This document shows positions 62,987 through 64,000 of a stretch of 64,000 nucleotides of DNA, piece after piece (within the stretch, counting starts at the first letter, position 1; every line of letters begins with the position of its first letter). This DNA comes from Rhodoligotrophos appendicifer. Its GTDB lineage: Bacteria > Pseudomonadota > Alphaproteobacteria > Rhizobiales > Im1. The translations under genes and the position numbers were made by a program. The notes under the pieces are model-generated. The model was not told the DNA's origin. It saw nothing but the letters and a program-made list of their open reading frames with translations, and made no database searches. The stretch spans positions 1 to 64,000 of the forward strand of contig NZ_VHKL01000012.1 of NCBI RefSeq assembly GCF_007474605.1, read 5' to 3'.

Positions 62987-64000
62987 CTACTCCGCCGCCT
63001 CCGCATAGCCCAGCCGGCGCGACAGCGAGCCGATCAGCCCTGTCGCCGCCTCGGCGATATTCGTGCCCGGCGGGAAGATCGCCGCGGCGCCCGCCGCCCG
63101 CAGCGCCTCGTAATCCTGCGGCGGCACGACGCCGCCCACCACGATCATGATGTCGCCGCGTCCCAGCCCCTCCAGGGCGGCGCGCAGTTCCGGCACCAGC
63201 GTCAGGTGGCCGCCCGCCAGCGACGAGATTCCCACCACATGCACGTCGTTTTCGACGGCCTGGGTGGCCACCTCCTGCGGCGTGGCGAACAGGGGCCCGA
63301 TATCCACATCGAAGCCGAGATCGGCGAAGGCCGAGGCGATCACCTTCTGGCCGCGATCGTGGCCGTCCTGGCCGACCTTGGCCACCAGGATGCGCGGCCG
63401 CCGTCCGTCCGCATCCGCAAAGGCATCGACCTTCGCCCGAATGTCGTCGACCGAGCCTGACACCGATTCCGCCTCCTTGCGATAGACGCCCTGGATCGCG
63501 CGGATCTCCGCCACATGGCGTCCGAACACCGTTTCCATCGCCGCCGAGATCTCGCCCACCGTGGCTTTGGCGCGCGCCGCATCCACCGCCGCCGCCAGCA
63601 GGTTGCCATGCCCGGCGGCCGTCTCCGTGAGCCGCCGCAGCGCCGCCTGCGTCCCGGCCTCGTCGCGCTCGGCCTTGAGCCGCGCCAGCTTCTCGAGCTG
63701 CCGCGCCCGGACGGCGGAATTGTCGACCTTGAGGATCTCCACCTCGAGATCCTCGACCGCCTTGTATTTGTTGACGCCCACCACCGTCTGCGCCCCGGTG
63801 TCGATCCGGGCCTGGGTGCGCGCGGCGGCCTCCTCGATGCGCAGCTTCGGCACGCCCGCCTCGATGGCCTTCGCCATGCCGCCGAGGGCTTCCACCTCGG
63901 CGATATGGGCGAGTGCCTTGTCGCCCAGCTCCTTCGTCAGCCGCTCGACGAAATAGCTCCCGCCCCACGGGTCGATGACCTTGGTCGTCCCCGCCTCCTG
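62987..64000 (-). CDS. scpA: Methylmalonyl-CoA mutase large subunit, C-terminal part (5' end beyond window)
   Basis: The minus-strand frame is open to the right edge, giving 337 residues. It begins within the catalytic barrel (QEAGTTKVIDPWGGSYFVE) and ends with the B12-binding domain: KVGQDGHDRGQKVIASAFAD holds the DxHxxG motif whose His ligates cobalt, and VVGISSLAGGHLTLVPEL follows. It interconverts methylmalonyl-CoA and succinyl-CoA using adenosylcobalamin, for propionate and branched-chain catabolism. Start and N-terminal domain are outside the window. Confidence 0.96.
   Translation of the reverse strand, partial: QEAGTTKVIDPWGGSYFVERLTKELGDKALAHIAEVEALGGMAKAIEAGVPKLRIEEAAARTQARIDTGAQTVVGVNKYKAVEDLEVEILKVDNSAVRARQLEKLARLKAERDEAGTQAALRRLTETAAGHGNLLAAAVDAARAKATVGEISAAMETVFGRHVAEIRAIQGVYRKEAESVSGSVDDIRAKVDAFADADGRRPRILVAKVGQDGHDRGQKVIASAFADLGFDVDIGPLFATPQEVATQAVENDVHVVGISSLAGGHLTLVPELRAALEGLGRGDIMIVVGGVVPPQDYEALRAAGAAAIFPPGTNIAEAATGLIGSLSRRLGYAEAAE

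Noticed and set aside
1-64000. tRNA, rRNA, insertion sequence or prophage
   Set aside because: Scanning the intergenic regions by eye I found no cloverleaf, rRNA segment, transposase or phage structural gene; a dedicated tRNA search would settle this.

Overview
The window is GC-rich chromosomal DNA that looks like a Rhizobiales-type (Hyphomicrobiales) alphaproteobacterium. Pointers are a MucR/Ros regulator, an NDUFA12-type complex I protein, a bactofilin plus M23 peptidase pair, an RNase E with an insert in its S1 domain, a class II (B12-dependent) ribonucleotide reductase, a PF07310-type PAS protein, a DnaA_C-like HTH/DUF6456 pair and a seven-gene Mrp antiporter operon. I see no rRNA, tRNA, CRISPR array, prophage or insertion sequence. 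Both ends cut genes: an AsmA-like protein on the left and methylmalonyl-CoA mutase on the right.

1-19 kb, envelope and RNA core: AsmA-like protein(-) and peroxiredoxin bcp(+), then M23 peptidase and bactofilin(+). The minus-strand group amiC-mrcA-prfB follows, with prfB carrying a textbook +1 frameshift site. Divergent rne(+), an M48 peptidase, a DsbA-like protein and an unusual MerR-ATPase fusion(-) complete the block. 19-35 kb: accB-accC-aat(+), an Fe-type alcohol dehydrogenase, an enolase-superfamily enzyme, a GIY-YIG nuclease gene embedded in dense short repeats, nrdJ(-), then NDUFA12, mlaD, a methyltransferase, DUF2155 and parE(+).

35-46 kb: ceramidase-like membrane protein, L,D-transpeptidase, a small membrane protein, a VOC protein and polyamine genes speE and speD (all -). 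Then an orphan ORF and ABC-F ATPase(+), a Tat-exported cyclase(-), an outer-membrane protein(+) behind an AT-rich island, GST and DUF1737(-), and a serine hydroxymethyltransferase-like protein that lacks the PLP lysine(+). 46-56 kb: holC and pepA(-), sufE(+), DUF6456 and DnaA_C-like proteins(-) divergent from an XRE regulator(+), a PAS protein(-), glutaryl-CoA dehydrogenase, oligopeptidase B and a MaoC hydratase(-). 56-64 kb: mrpABCDEFG(+), mucR(+), and methylmalonyl-CoA mutase(-).

Intergenic space is filled by at least three families of short palindromic repeats. They sit behind or beside gene ends and are absent from the divergent promoter regions. The most unusual items are the GIY-YIG/repeat cluster (24.7-26.0 kb), the SHMT-like pseudoenzyme (44.8 kb) and the MerR-ATPase fusion (18.1 kb).
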